Assembly: GCF_000712135.1 (NCBI RefSeq)
Contig: NZ_JOOE01000004.1
Location: 126,501-190,500 of the forward strand
DNA from: Sphingomonas sp. UNC305MFCol5.2
GTDB lineage: Bacteria > Pseudomonadota > Alphaproteobacteria > Sphingomonadales > Sphingomonadaceae
Direction of reading: 5' to 3'
Length of the DNA stretch: 64,000 nt
In this document: positions 1 to 7,837 of the stretch, one piece after another
Numbering within the stretch: position 1 is the stretch's first letter
How the letters are laid out: each line of letters opens with the position of its first letter
The notes under the pieces: model-generated
Database searches by the model: none
Told to the model about the DNA's origin: nothing
Seen by the model: only the letters and a program-made list of their open reading frames with translations
Translations under genes and position numbers: made by a program

Positions 1-211
1 CGCCGGTGATGTCGACGGGATCGAGCACCCCGGTCGGCGGCAGCGTGTTGGGATTGAGATCGTTGCGGACGACGATCCCCGGCGCGTCGATGACGCCGGT
101 CGGTCGAGGAGCTTCCTGCGCGAGGGCGGAGTTCCCCAATGCGAGCGCGCCGAGCGCAGCCGTTCCTTGCAGCACGCGCCGCAGCGCCGTGCGAGCCGGT
201 ATCGAAGCCAT
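1..211 (-). CDS. N-terminus of a secreted protein, cut by the window edge
   Basis: Only the first 70 codons are present; the gene runs off the left end. It starts at ATG 211-209 behind an AGGGAG Shine-Dalgarno sequence. The N-terminus is a signal peptide: basic start (RTALRR), then a hydrophobic stretch ending NSALAQ, a good signal-peptidase I site. The exported part begins EAPRPTG and contains NPNTLPPTG and DPVDITG. This resembles the segment after the signal peptide in sphingomonad autotransporter-type serine proteases, but that is only an impression, because no catalytic residue is in the window. Calling it a secreted or periplasmic protein is safe; the family is not. Confidence 0.6.
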   Translation of the reverse strand, partial: MASIPARTALRRVLQGTAALGALALGNSALAQEAPRPTGVIDAPGIVVRNDLNPNTLPPTGVLDPVDITG

Positions 212-551
212 GTCGTTACTCCCTGTTCGAGAGCGACAGCCCGTGCACGCCAGCCGCCGTCGCTCCCGATCGGGATCGACGAATCCCCACCCGGGATTCG
301 GCAATCCCGGCGACTCGCAATGCGGAGGCTAACAGCGATCGAGAACTTGGGAAGGCCTTGCTTTCATTTTAGTCATCTTTCCCAACTCGGAAGTTTTTAC
401 TGCGTATCCATGCAGATATCTTCGTCTATTTTCCGCGGCACGCGTCCGGCGACGGCCTTCCGGCCGCGGCCAAATGGGGCTAAAGACCGCGACCAGCCTT
501 ATCTCATGGCCGGGCGGTTTCCGTTCCGGCCAGCACGTCAGCCAGGAGCCG
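212..551. other. Divergent intergenic region
   Basis: This 340-base gap lies between two divergently transcribed genes and should hold both promoters. The stretch around 340-440 is clearly less GC-rich than its surroundings. An inverted repeat, TTGGGAAGG at 347-355 with CTTTCCCAA at 377-385 (one G-T wobble), sits in it and could be a regulator site or simple chance. I see no convincing small gene, tRNA or riboswitch. Confidence 0.35.
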
Positions 552-1349
552 ATGGCCACCGCGCAGCCCCCATCCCAGCCCGACGCCAAGCCGAAGCGCG
601 TGCGTCGGCGGCCGCCGCGGCCGCGTTCGCTGCGGTTGCACGGCACGGTGGCGCGCGACCTGGGCATCCGCATCGTTTCTGGCGCGCTCCGGCCCGGCGA
701 GATCCTCGAGGGCGAGATTGCGGCGAGTGTGCAGTTCAACGTCTCACGTACCGCCTATCGCGAAGCGATCCGCATCCTCGCCGCCAAGGGCCTCGTCAAT
801 GCGCGCCCCAAGATCGGGACTCAGGTGAGTCCGCGCCGTGAATGGCATCTGCTCGACCCCGACGTGCTGAGCTGGATTTTCGCCGGCGAGCCCGACAAAG
901 GCCTGATCGCCAATCTGTTCGAGCTGCGCCGCATCGTCGAACCCGATGCAGCGCGCCTCGCCGCCACCCGCCGCACCCCCGAGCAACTCATGCGGATGAA
1001 GGCAGGGCTCGATGGCGTCGCGGAGCACGGCTTCGCCACCGAGATCGGCCGGCGCTGCGACGAGGAATTTCACTCTGCATTGCTCGAGGCCTCGGCCAAC
1101 GACTTCATCGTTTCGCTGACCAGCGGCGTCGCCGCGGCGATCGCGATCACCACGGCATTCAAGCAGCACCGGCTGCCCGCGCCGCATGACGCGCTGCCGG
1201 TCCACCTCGCAGTGTACGAGGCGATCGAGGCGCAGGACGCCGAGGGCGCACACGACGCGATGGCCCGATTGGTTGATCGCGGCTACTCCGACACGATGGA
1301 AGCGCGCGATCCGGACGCCGGCCGCGGGCCGATCGCCGTGTGTTGCTGA
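552..1349 (+). CDS. GntR-family (FadR/FCD type) transcriptional regulator
   Basis: A 265-residue DNA-binding regulator. The N-terminal basic stretch (KRVRRRPPRPRS) is followed by a GntR winged helix at about residues 35-95, with the recognition-helix segment NVSRTAYREAIRILAAKGLV. The rest is a helical FCD ligand-binding domain. It shows ELRRIVEPDAARLAA, CDEEFHSALLEAS and LPVHLAVYEAI, where FCD proteins place metal- or acid-binding Asp and His residues. ATG 552 is preferred over an upstream in-frame ATG at 474 because AGGAG lies just before it. It stands immediately upstream of a sugar-acid-type aldehyde dehydrogenase, as FCD regulators of uronate or aldonate breakdown often do. The effector is not known. 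Confidence 0.9.
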   Translation: MATAQPPSQPDAKPKRVRRRPPRPRSLRLHGTVARDLGIRIVSGALRPGEILEGEIAASVQFNVSRTAYREAIRILAAKGLVNARPKIGTQVSPRREWHLLDPDVLSWIFAGEPDKGLIANLFELRRIVEPDAARLAATRRTPEQLMRMKAGLDGVAEHGFATEIGRRCDEEFHSALLEASANDFIVSLTSGVAAAIAITTAFKQHRLPAPHDALPVHLAVYEAIEAQDAEGAHDAMARLVDRGYSDTMEARDPDAGRGPIAVCC

Positions 1350-1402
1350 CGCGTGCGGGATTGAACCGGGGCCTGCGCATGCCTAAGTCGCCCCGGAAGC
1401 AT

Positions 1403-1416
1403 TGTTACCGCTAACT
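1403..1416. promoter_or_regulatory. LacI-type operator before the 1442 dehydrogenase
   Basis: The sequence TGTTACCGCTAACT is an imperfect inverted repeat with a central CG, the typical form of LacI/GalR-family operators. It ends 25 bases before the ATG of the 1442 dehydrogenase. A matching site, at almost the same distance from the next start codon, lies before the GH3 gene at 7819-7832. Because it sits between the likely promoter and the ribosome-binding site, a bound repressor would block transcription. No LacI-family gene is in the window; the neighbouring regulator is of the GntR type, whose sites normally look different. Confidence 0.6.
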
Positions 1417-1441
1417 TCATTTTGATATCGGGAGAGTTCGC

Positions 1442-3016
1442 ATGGCCCTGACTGGGGAATTGTTCGTCGCTTCGAAGCGCGTGCGTCGGGACGGCCCCGG
1501 CTTCAAGGCAGTCGCCGCGGCGACCGGCAGCGAGATCGAGCCGAGCTTCAGCATCGCCACCACCGACGATGTCGAAACCGCCGCTGCCGCCGCCGAGGCC
1601 GCCTTCCCGATCTATGCCAATCTGCCGCGCGAGGAGCGCGCCAAGTTTCTCGAGGCGATCGCCGAGGAGATCGAGGCGCTGGGCGACGAACTGGTCGAGC
1701 GTGCGATGCAGGAGAGCGGCCTGCCGCAGGCGCGGCTGATCGGCGAGCGCGGCCGCACCGCGGGCCAGCTCCGCCTGTTCGCGAAGGAATTGCGGCTCGG
1801 CGATTATCTGCGCGCGCGCATCGATCATGCCATCCCCGATCGCCAGCCCGCGCCCAAGCCCGACCTGCGGCTGCGCATGGTGCCGCTCGGACCGGTCACC
1901 GTGTTCGGCGCATCGAACTTCCCGCTCGCCTTCTCGGTCGCGGGCGGCGATACCGCCTCGGCGCTCGCCGCCGGTTGCCCGGTGATCGTCAAGGGTCATT
2001 CGGCGCATCCCGGCACTTCGGAACTGGTCGCCGGCGCGATCACCCGCGCCGCCGCCAAGACCGGCATGCCCGAGGGCGTGTTCTCGCTGATCAACGGCGC
2101 GGGCAATTCGGTCGGTTCGGCTTTGGTCACCGATCCGCGAATCAAGGCAGTGGGTTTCACCGGCTCGCGCGGCGGCGGCACCGCGCTGATGAAGCTCGCA
2201 CAGAGCCGTCCGGTGCCGATCCCCGTCTATGCCGAGATGAGCAGCATCAACCCGGTCTTCCTGCTGCCCGGCGCGCTGGCGGCGAAGGCCGAAGCGCTGG
2301 GCACCGGCTTCATCGCCTCGCTGACGATGGGCGCGGGCCAGTTCTGCACCAATCCCGGCCTCGTGCTCGCGCTCGAAGGTCCGGATCTCGATCGCTTCGT
2401 GACCGCGGCATCGGACGCGATGTGCGGCGCGCCGTCGCAGGTGATGCTCACCCCGGGCATTCACAAGGCCTATGAGAGCGGCGTCGCGCGCTGGGCCTCG
2501 GCACCGGCGCTCAAACTGGTCGCACAGGGCCAGGAGCCGAGCGGCCCCACGTCGGGCCGCGGTGCGTTGTTCACGATGACCGGCGCCGATTTCATCGCCG
2601 ATCCCAGCCATGCCGAAGAAGTATTCGGCGCGGCATCCTTGCTGGTGCGTTGCGCGAGCATCGACGAACTGATTCAGGTCGTCGGACTGCTCGAAGGCCA
2701 GCTCACCGCGACGCTGCATTTGACCGACGAGGACACCGCGACCGCGCAGAAGCTGCTGCCCGTGCTCGAGCGGCTCGCGGGCCGTATCCTCGCCAATGGC
2801 TGGCCGACCGGCGTCGAAGTGACCGATGCGCAGGTCCATGGCGGGCCGTTCCCGTCGACTTCGGACGGCCGCAGCACTTCGGTGGGCACGCTGGCGATCG
2901 ATCGCTTCCTGCGTCCGGTGGCGTACCAGGACCTGCCTGCCGCGCTGCTCCCGGCCGAGCTGCGCGACGGCGATGCGGGCATTCCCCGGCGCATCGACGG
3001 CAAGCCGACGCTCTGA
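1442..3016 (+). CDS. Aldehyde dehydrogenase (NADP+), alpha-ketoglutarate semialdehyde dehydrogenase type
   Basis: A 524-residue cytoplasmic enzyme matching the long ALDH subgroup that oxidises 2-oxoglutarate semialdehyde to 2-oxoglutarate. This is the last step of the non-phosphorylating pentose and hexarate pathways. The catalytic Cys is in QFCTNPG at about residue 302, and the general-base Glu in YAEMSS at about residue 265. The Rossmann-fold segment includes VFGASNFPLAFS and GFTGSRGGG. The start has a GGGAGAG Shine-Dalgarno sequence. A palindromic operator lies just upstream, and a GntR/FCD regulator precedes it in the same orientation. The other pathway enzymes (dehydratases, sugar dehydrogenase) are not in the window, so the actual substrate is inferred from family only. 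Confidence 0.88.
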   Translation: MALTGELFVASKRVRRDGPGFKAVAAATGSEIEPSFSIATTDDVETAAAAAEAAFPIYANLPREERAKFLEAIAEEIEALGDELVERAMQESGLPQARLIGERGRTAGQLRLFAKELRLGDYLRARIDHAIPDRQPAPKPDLRLRMVPLGPVTVFGASNFPLAFSVAGGDTASALAAGCPVIVKGHSAHPGTSELVAGAITRAAAKTGMPEGVFSLINGAGNSVGSALVTDPRIKAVGFTGSRGGGTALMKLAQSRPVPIPVYAEMSSINPVFLLPGALAAKAEALGTGFIASLTMGAGQFCTNPGLVLALEGPDLDRFVTAASDAMCGAPSQVMLTPGIHKAYESGVARWASAPALKLVAQGQEPSGPTSGRGALFTMTGADFIADPSHAEEVFGAASLLVRCASIDELIQVVGLLEGQLTATLHLTDEDTATAQKLLPVLERLAGRILANGWPTGVEVTDAQVHGGPFPSTSDGRSTSVGTLAIDRFLRPVAYQDLPAALLPAELRDGDAGIPRRIDGKPTL

Positions 3017-3076
3017 CGTTCGTCCCACCGGCGCAATGTTCGGCCCGCCGGGCGTTGCGCTGGGTTCAAGACGCCC

Positions 3077-3112
3077 TAGGCTGGGCTCCTCAACCGGGAG
3101 GAGCCCAGCTTA
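3077..3112 (+). promoter_or_regulatory. RNA hairpin covering the Shine-Dalgarno sequence of the 3112 gene
   Basis: A perfect 11-bp stem (CTGGGCTCCTC at 3081-3091 with GAGGAGCCCAG at 3098-3108) closes the six-base loop AACCGG. Four more pairs, one a G-U wobble, extend it to 3077 and 3112. The 3' arm contains the Shine-Dalgarno sequence GGGAGGAG (3096-3103), and the extension reaches the first base of the start codon. Folded, it should block ribosome binding. It could be a translation-control element, or a terminator of the upstream gene that also overlaps the site. There is no T-tract behind it, which argues against a simple intrinsic terminator. Confidence 0.55.
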
Positions 3113-3534
3113 TGCGTAGCCTGTTGTTGCTCGCAGCATTGACGATCGCCGCGCCAGCCTTTGCGCAGGAAAAGGACGAGGCCGGCGCGCGCGCCGCTGT
3201 GAACCATTATCTCGCCGGCCACGCCACCGGCAGCCCCGACGAGTTCCGCGCGGCCTTCCATCCCAAGGCGATGCTCTACTGGAACCGCGACGGTGCCTTC
3301 GCCGAGCGGACCAGCGCCGACTATATCGCCGGCGCCCCCGGCAAGCCCGCCGCCGACGAGCCCCAGCGCCGTCGCGCGATCGAGAGCCTTGATGTCACCG
3401 GCAATGCCGCGATGGCCAAGGTCGTGCTCGATTATCCGAGCGTGAAGTTCACCGACTATCTCTCGCTGGTGAAGGCAGACGGCGAGTGGCGCATCGTCAA
3501 CAAGATCTTCAATGTGGAACGGAAGGGGCCGTGA
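3112..3534 (+). CDS. Secreted NTF2-like (lumazine-binding-type) protein
   Basis: A 140-residue exported protein. Residues 1-19 form a signal peptide (MRSLLLLAALTIAAPAFAQ). The remainder has the length and pattern of an NTF2-like cone fold: EAGARAAVNHYLAGHATG at the start, FHPKAMLYWNRDG in the middle, and a C-terminal strand pattern DYLSLVKADGEWRIVNKIF that is typical of the putative lumazine-binding family. No catalytic residue can be assigned. It follows the dehydrogenase by 95 bases in the same direction. Its Shine-Dalgarno sequence is buried in a strong hairpin, so its translation may be controlled separately. Function unknown. Confidence 0.8.
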   Translation: MRSLLLLAALTIAAPAFAQEKDEAGARAAVNHYLAGHATGSPDEFRAAFHPKAMLYWNRDGAFAERTSADYIAGAPGKPAADEPQRRRAIESLDVTGNAAMAKVVLDYPSVKFTDYLSLVKADGEWRIVNKIFNVERKGP

Positions 3535-3655
3535 AGGTCGAAAATCGCGCATTGACGATGATCTGATCATCGTCTGAAAGCTGACCTTCGCGGTTCCGGG
3601 CGTGGGGGCACGACTTGCCAGCTAGCCAGGGCCGATCCGCAAGGCAGAGCAGGCG

Positions 3656-4249
3656 ATGCGCAATCCGGGACGGATACGAAATCTGACATTGGCCGCAGGG
3701 TTGCTGGGGCTGTTGTCGGCAAGCGTTCCGTTCGTCGCCGCCGATCGCGCCGGACAGGGGGCGTGGGTCTTGCTGGGCGGCATGGTGGCGGCGATCGGCC
3801 TTGGGACCGCCTTCACGCTGACCTTGAACATGCGGCGGATGCGGAGCCTCAACGTGGGAAAGGGCGTCATTGCCCGCTGGCACGTCGATCCCACGATCTG
3901 GTCGCGCTTCGCCGTCGATGACCGCAATGCCGAGCGGGACGGGCGAAAGCTGAACAATGCGATCAGCCTGAGGCACAAGCAGGGAAACGCTGTCGAAGTG
4001 ATCGTTGGCGATGACTGCCTTCAGGTCGGAGGCGATTTCCATCGAGTACCCCTCGCCGAACTAAAAGGGGTGGGAATGAGCGCCGGCCCGCCGTCGATCC
4101 TCGAGCTGCGCTTCGTTACGCCGCGCCCGCAGCAATCCGACATGCACTATGCGTTTCGCTTTCCCGTCGCCATCGATGCGGAAGCCGCCGCACAGGGAGT
4201 GATCGATCATTATGATCGCCGCTATCGCGCCAAATACGGGGCACGCTGA
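3656..4249 (+). CDS. Uncharacterised membrane protein with two N-terminal helices
   Basis: I do not recognise this 197-residue protein. Two hydrophobic segments (about residues 10-30 and 36-58) form a membrane hairpin. They are followed by a basic turn (NMRRMRSLNVGKG) and a soluble region of about 135 residues containing ARWHVDPTIWSRFAVDD and an acidic to neutral tail ending YDRRYRAKYGAR. The soluble part resembles small bacterial PH-like or signalling-sensor domains in size only. It stands alone, convergent with galM 36 bases downstream. Real coding is supported by codon pattern, a plausible topology and the length. Confidence 0.65.
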   Translation: MRNPGRIRNLTLAAGLLGLLSASVPFVAADRAGQGAWVLLGGMVAAIGLGTAFTLTLNMRRMRSLNVGKGVIARWHVDPTIWSRFAVDDRNAERDGRKLNNAISLRHKQGNAVEVIVGDDCLQVGGDFHRVPLAELKGVGMSAGPPSILELRFVTPRPQQSDMHYAFRFPVAIDAEAAAQGVIDHYDRRYRAKYGAR

Positions 4250-4285
4250 CCGGCGAAAGCGCGCATTTGGAAGGGCGTTCCCGCC

Positions 4286-5326
4286 CTATCCAAACGCCCC
4301 CGCCACATCCTTCGCGGTCCGGAACCGGAATGCCATGTCGTGGCGATATTCCTGCCCCGGATCGAGCCGCGCCGAGGGGAAGTTGGGCTTGTTGGGGCTG
4401 TCGGGGAATTTCTGTGGTTCGAGGCACAATCCGGCGCGCGTGGGGTAAATGCCGCCGCCGGTACCGGGTGCCCCGTTCGCGAGATGGTTGCCGGTGTAGA
4501 ATTGCACGCCCGGCTCGGTCGAATGCACGTCCATCACCCGGCCCGATTTCGGATCGAACAGGGTCGCGATGCGGCGGATCTTGCCGGCAGTGCCGTCCAG
4601 CACGAAATTATGATCATAGCCGCGGCCGAACTTGAGCTGGGTGTCGGCCGCCTCGATATCGCGGCCGACCTGCTTGGCCGTGCGGAAATCGAAGGGCGTG
4701 CCTTCGACCGGCTTGAATTCCCCGGTCGGAATCATTGCCGCGTCGGTGGGCGTGATCTGGCTTGCCGGGATCTGCAGCACGTGATCGAGGATCGTCGTCC
4801 CGCTGCTTTCGCCCGCGAGATTGAAATAGGCGTGGTGGGTGAGGTTGACGACCGTCGCATGGTCGGTGACCGCGTGGAAGCTGATTGTGAGTCCGCCCGC
4901 CTCGATCGCATAGCGCACCTGGACGTGCAGGTTGCCGGGAAAGCCGCGATCCAGATGCGGGCTCAGCAAGGTGAAGATCACCGAATGCGCGTCGCGCACA
5001 GCGACTTTCCAGTTCTGAACGTCGAATCCGCCCGGTCCCGAATGCAGGTTGTTCGCGCCGTCATTGGCCGGCAGCCGATATTCGGTTCCGTCGAGGCTGA
5101 AGCGCGCGCCGCCGATCCGATTGGCATAGCGCCCCGCAACCACGCCGTAGAAGCGCGGATGCGCCCGATATTCGGCAAGGTCGCGATAGCCGAGCACGAC
5201 ATTGGCGGACTTGCCGTCGCGCCCCGCTACTTCGAGCCGGCGCAAGGTTGCGCCAAGCGTCAAAAGCTCGGCGCGAACCCCGTCGCGGGCGATCACGATC
5301 TTCTCGATCGGTGCGTCCTTGCTCAT
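4286..5326 (-). CDS. galM: Aldose 1-epimerase (galactose mutarotase)
   Basis: A 346-residue enzyme interconverting alpha and beta anomers of free aldoses. Family signatures are visible: GVVAGRYANRIGGARFSLDG near the N-terminus, the catalytic-His segment LTHHAYFNLAGESSGTT near residue 175, and the Glu-containing GLCLEPQKFPDSPN near the C-terminus. ATG 5326 overlaps the stop of the GH3 gene (ATGA), so the two are translated as a coupled pair. The beta-glucosidase releases beta-anomers that GalM would equilibrate. No signal peptide is seen, so it acts in the cytoplasm. This fits sugar uptake after periplasmic glucan hydrolysis. Confidence 0.95.
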   Translation of the reverse strand: MSKDAPIEKIVIARDGVRAELLTLGATLRRLEVAGRDGKSANVVLGYRDLAEYRAHPRFYGVVAGRYANRIGGARFSLDGTEYRLPANDGANNLHSGPGGFDVQNWKVAVRDAHSVIFTLLSPHLDRGFPGNLHVQVRYAIEAGGLTISFHAVTDHATVVNLTHHAYFNLAGESSGTTILDHVLQIPASQITPTDAAMIPTGEFKPVEGTPFDFRTAKQVGRDIEAADTQLKFGRGYDHNFVLDGTAGKIRRIATLFDPKSGRVMDVHSTEPGVQFYTGNHLANGAPGTGGGIYPTRAGLCLEPQKFPDSPNKPNFPSARLDPGQEYRHDMAFRFRTAKDVAGAFG

Positions 5327-7794
5327 GGCTTCACGCCCGGGCAGATCGAGTTGTTGGGATCGGAGACGATCCGCACATCGGCGATGCTGAGCCCGAACGG
5401 GCCGGATGCCTCCAGCACCAGCGGCGCCTTGACCTTGGTCAGATCGATGCCGTTCTGCTGATAGCATTTGAGGAACACCTTGGCGGTGCGCCAGCTGCCG
5501 GTCTGGCCGGAAAAGAGGCTGGTCGCGTCGATCGCTCCCTTGTTGACGCCGCCTTCCATCGAAAGCTGCACCTTGCCCGCCGGCGCGCGATCGACGCGGT
5601 AGCTGATCTGGAGCGACAGATCGCCATTCGCCTCGCGGCTGAGATCGAGCTCGCTCCCCCCGATCCGTAAGGTCGCGGGGCCGTTCGGCCAGACGAGCTG
5701 CTGTGCGCCTTCCTGGGTCTGCGGCCCGTCGACGGTCTTCCGGGTGATCCGGCTGTCGGTCGCGAACGAGAAGGGCGCGGGCGTGACGCCCTTGGCGAAA
5801 TAGGTGCTGGTGTTGCCGAGCGACGGATCGAGGCCGGCCTCCTCGCTGAGCGCCGGCACCGCGCCGCTTTTGGCATAGGTCAGGCCGTAACCGAGCGCGA
5901 ACAGCGGATCATAGCCGGGCTTGCCCTTGTTGTTCGCGAACTGCCCTGCGGTCTTCGGCCAGCTGAACGACAGGCGGCCCTTGAAGTCGGTGCGCGGCTT
6001 GCCAGCGGCATCGCCGATCAGCACGTCGGCCACGCCGCCGCCTTCGCTGCCCGGCAGCCATGCCGCGACGAAGGCGTCGGAGGCGTTGATTTCGGGATTG
6101 GTCCACAGCGGGCGGCCCGAGAGGAACACCGACACCACCGGCACGCCGGCGCTCTTGAGCTTCTTGAGCAATCCCAGCGCCTGCTTGTCGCCGGGCTGGA
6201 ATTCGAGCGTGCGGATGTCGCCGCGCATCTCGGCATAAGGCTGCTCTCCGAACACGACGATCGCGACATCGGGCCGGGCAGTGAAAGCGCCGTCCTCGGA
6301 CAGAGTTGCGGTGCCGCCGGCCGCCTCGACGGCCTTCTTCACGCCCGAGAAGATCGTCTCGCCATTGGGGAACAGGTCGTTGCCATTGCCGTCGCCCTGC
6401 CAGCTCAGCGTCCAGCCGCCGGTCTGCATTCCCATCGAATCGGCGCCGGGGCCGGTGACGAGCACTCTGGCGCTCGCCTTCACCGGCAGCACGCCATTGT
6501 TCTTGAGCAGCACCAGCGACTTGGCGGCCGCCTCGCGCGCGATTGCCCGATGTTCGGGGGCGCCGAGCACGCCGGCTTTGCCCTCGATCGGGCGCGCCGG
6601 ATCGAACAGCCCGAGCTTGAACTTGACGCGCAGGATACGGCGCACCGCGTCGTCGACGCGCGCCATCGGGATCGTGCCGTCCTTGACGTGTTTCACTGTC
6701 GATTCGAACAAGCCCTTCCAGCTGTCCGGCGCCATCGCCATGTCGAGCCCGGCATTGAAGGTCGCGGCGCAATCGGTGTTGGTGCAGCCCGGGATCTGGC
6801 CATGGCCGTTCCAATCGCCGACGATGAAGCCCTGAAAGCCCATCTTGCCCTTGAGCACGCCGGTCAGCAGCGACTTGTTGCCGTGCATCTTCTGGCCGTT
6901 CCAGCTGTTGTACGACGCCATCACGGTGAGCGTGCCGGCATCGACCGCCGGCGGATAGCCCGCGCTGTGGATCGCGATCAGCTCGTCCTCGCTGACTCGC
7001 GTATCGCCCTGGTCGACCCCGTTGAAGGTGCCGCCGTCGCCGAGGAAATGCTTCGCCGACGCGGCGACCTTGCCCTTCTGGATGCGGCCGGTGGTGCCCG
7101 GCTCGCCCTGCAGCCCGCGAATCATCTCCCCCGCAAAAGATCGGACGATCGTCGGATCCTCCGAATAGCCTTCATAGCTGCGTCCCCAGCGATCGTCTTG
7201 CGGCACTGCGAGCGTCGGTCCGAACGCCCAGTCGGGTCCGGTGGCGGCGGTCTCGGCGGCGGTGGCCGCGCCGATCCGGCGGATCAGCGCGGGGTCGTTC
7301 GCGGCACCGAGCCCGATATTGTGCGGGAAGATCGTCGCGCCGATCACGTTGTTGTTGCCGTGGACGGCGTCCACTCCGAAGATCAGCGGGATCGCGACAT
7401 GGCCGGGATGCGGCGCCATCGCGACGGCGCGGAATGCGCGCGTGGTCGCCACCCAATCGGCCTGCGGCGAGCGGTCATTGCCCGAGAGCGGCGGCGAGTT
7501 GCCGCCCGCCAGGATCGAGCCGAGCGGATATTTGCGCAGGTCCTCGGGCTTGATGCTGGCGATGTCGGCCTGGATCATCTGCCCGACCTTCTGCTCGAGC
7601 GTCATCTTCGCCAGCAGCGCGGAGACGCGCTTCTCGGTGGCGGGATCGACCAGCCCCTGGCTCGCGGCCTTGGGCCATTTGGCGGGATCGGCGATGGTCG
7701 GCCCTCCCGACAACGCTGTCGGCGCCTGTTGCGCAAGAGCCGGCGCGGCCCACAAAATCGTGGTCGCAAGCAACAGCTTCGTTCCAGGCCGCAT
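5323..7794 (-). CDS. Exported GH3 beta-glucosidase / exo-beta-glucan glucohydrolase
   Basis: An 823-residue glycoside hydrolase family 3 enzyme. Residues 1-21 are a signal peptide ending ALAQ. The N-terminal barrel carries VDAVHGNNNVIGATIFPHNIG and the nucleophile Asp of FIVGDWNGHG at about residue 327. The second domain contains KSLVLLKNNGVLPV and the segment around VIVFGEQPYAEM. About 200 extra residues at the C-terminus (LSLQISYRVDRAP onward) match the beta-sandwich tail of ExoP-type exo-1,3/1,4-beta-glucanases rather than short BglX. It acts in the periplasm or outside, releasing glucose from beta-glucans. A LacI-type operator lies 24 bases upstream; galM follows with a four-base overlap. 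Confidence 0.93.
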   Translation of the reverse strand: MRPGTKLLLATTILWAAPALAQQAPTALSGGPTIADPAKWPKAASQGLVDPATEKRVSALLAKMTLEQKVGQMIQADIASIKPEDLRKYPLGSILAGGNSPPLSGNDRSPQADWVATTRAFRAVAMAPHPGHVAIPLIFGVDAVHGNNNVIGATIFPHNIGLGAANDPALIRRIGAATAAETAATGPDWAFGPTLAVPQDDRWGRSYEGYSEDPTIVRSFAGEMIRGLQGEPGTTGRIQKGKVAASAKHFLGDGGTFNGVDQGDTRVSEDELIAIHSAGYPPAVDAGTLTVMASYNSWNGQKMHGNKSLLTGVLKGKMGFQGFIVGDWNGHGQIPGCTNTDCAATFNAGLDMAMAPDSWKGLFESTVKHVKDGTIPMARVDDAVRRILRVKFKLGLFDPARPIEGKAGVLGAPEHRAIAREAAAKSLVLLKNNGVLPVKASARVLVTGPGADSMGMQTGGWTLSWQGDGNGNDLFPNGETIFSGVKKAVEAAGGTATLSEDGAFTARPDVAIVVFGEQPYAEMRGDIRTLEFQPGDKQALGLLKKLKSAGVPVVSVFLSGRPLWTNPEINASDAFVAAWLPGSEGGGVADVLIGDAAGKPRTDFKGRLSFSWPKTAGQFANNKGKPGYDPLFALGYGLTYAKSGAVPALSEEAGLDPSLGNTSTYFAKGVTPAPFSFATDSRITRKTVDGPQTQEGAQQLVWPNGPATLRIGGSELDLSREANGDLSLQISYRVDRAPAGKVQLSMEGGVNKGAIDATSLFSGQTGSWRTAKVFLKCYQQNGIDLTKVKAPLVLEASGPFGLSIADVRIVSDPNNSICPGVKP

Positions 7795-7818
7795 CTCAAC
7801 TCCTCCCTATATTCTTTG

Positions 7819-7832
7819 TGTTAGCGATAACA
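7819..7832. promoter_or_regulatory. LacI-type operator before the GH3-galM operon
   Basis: The sequence TGTTAGCGATAACA is a near-perfect inverted repeat with a central CG and TGTTA/TAACA arms. It lies in the 43-base gap between the GH3 start codon and the end of the ABC transporter gene, 24 bases upstream of the GH3 ATG. It matches the site at 1403-1416 in both sequence and distance to the start codon. The likely meaning is co-regulation of the glucosidase operon and the semialdehyde dehydrogenase by one LacI-family repressor encoded elsewhere. Confidence 0.65.
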
Positions 7833-7837
7833 CCGAT

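Noticed and set aside
1..211. Naming the truncated gene as an autotransporter serine protease
   Set aside because: The catalytic region lies outside the window; only the signal peptide and a short linker are visible.
328..334. GCTAACA as a third copy of the TGTTA-type operator near the GntR regulator
   Set aside because: Only one half matches; the other arm (TGTTA at the right distance) is missing.
1423..1428. TGATAT as the -10 box of the dehydrogenase promoter
   Set aside because: The transcript would start after or inside the Shine-Dalgarno sequence, leaving no normal leader; the promoter is more likely upstream of the operator.
4286..5467. Longer galM frame starting upstream of 5326
   Set aside because: The extra N-terminal 47 residues are out-of-frame reading of the GH3 gene; ATG 5326 with the ATGA overlap is the natural start.
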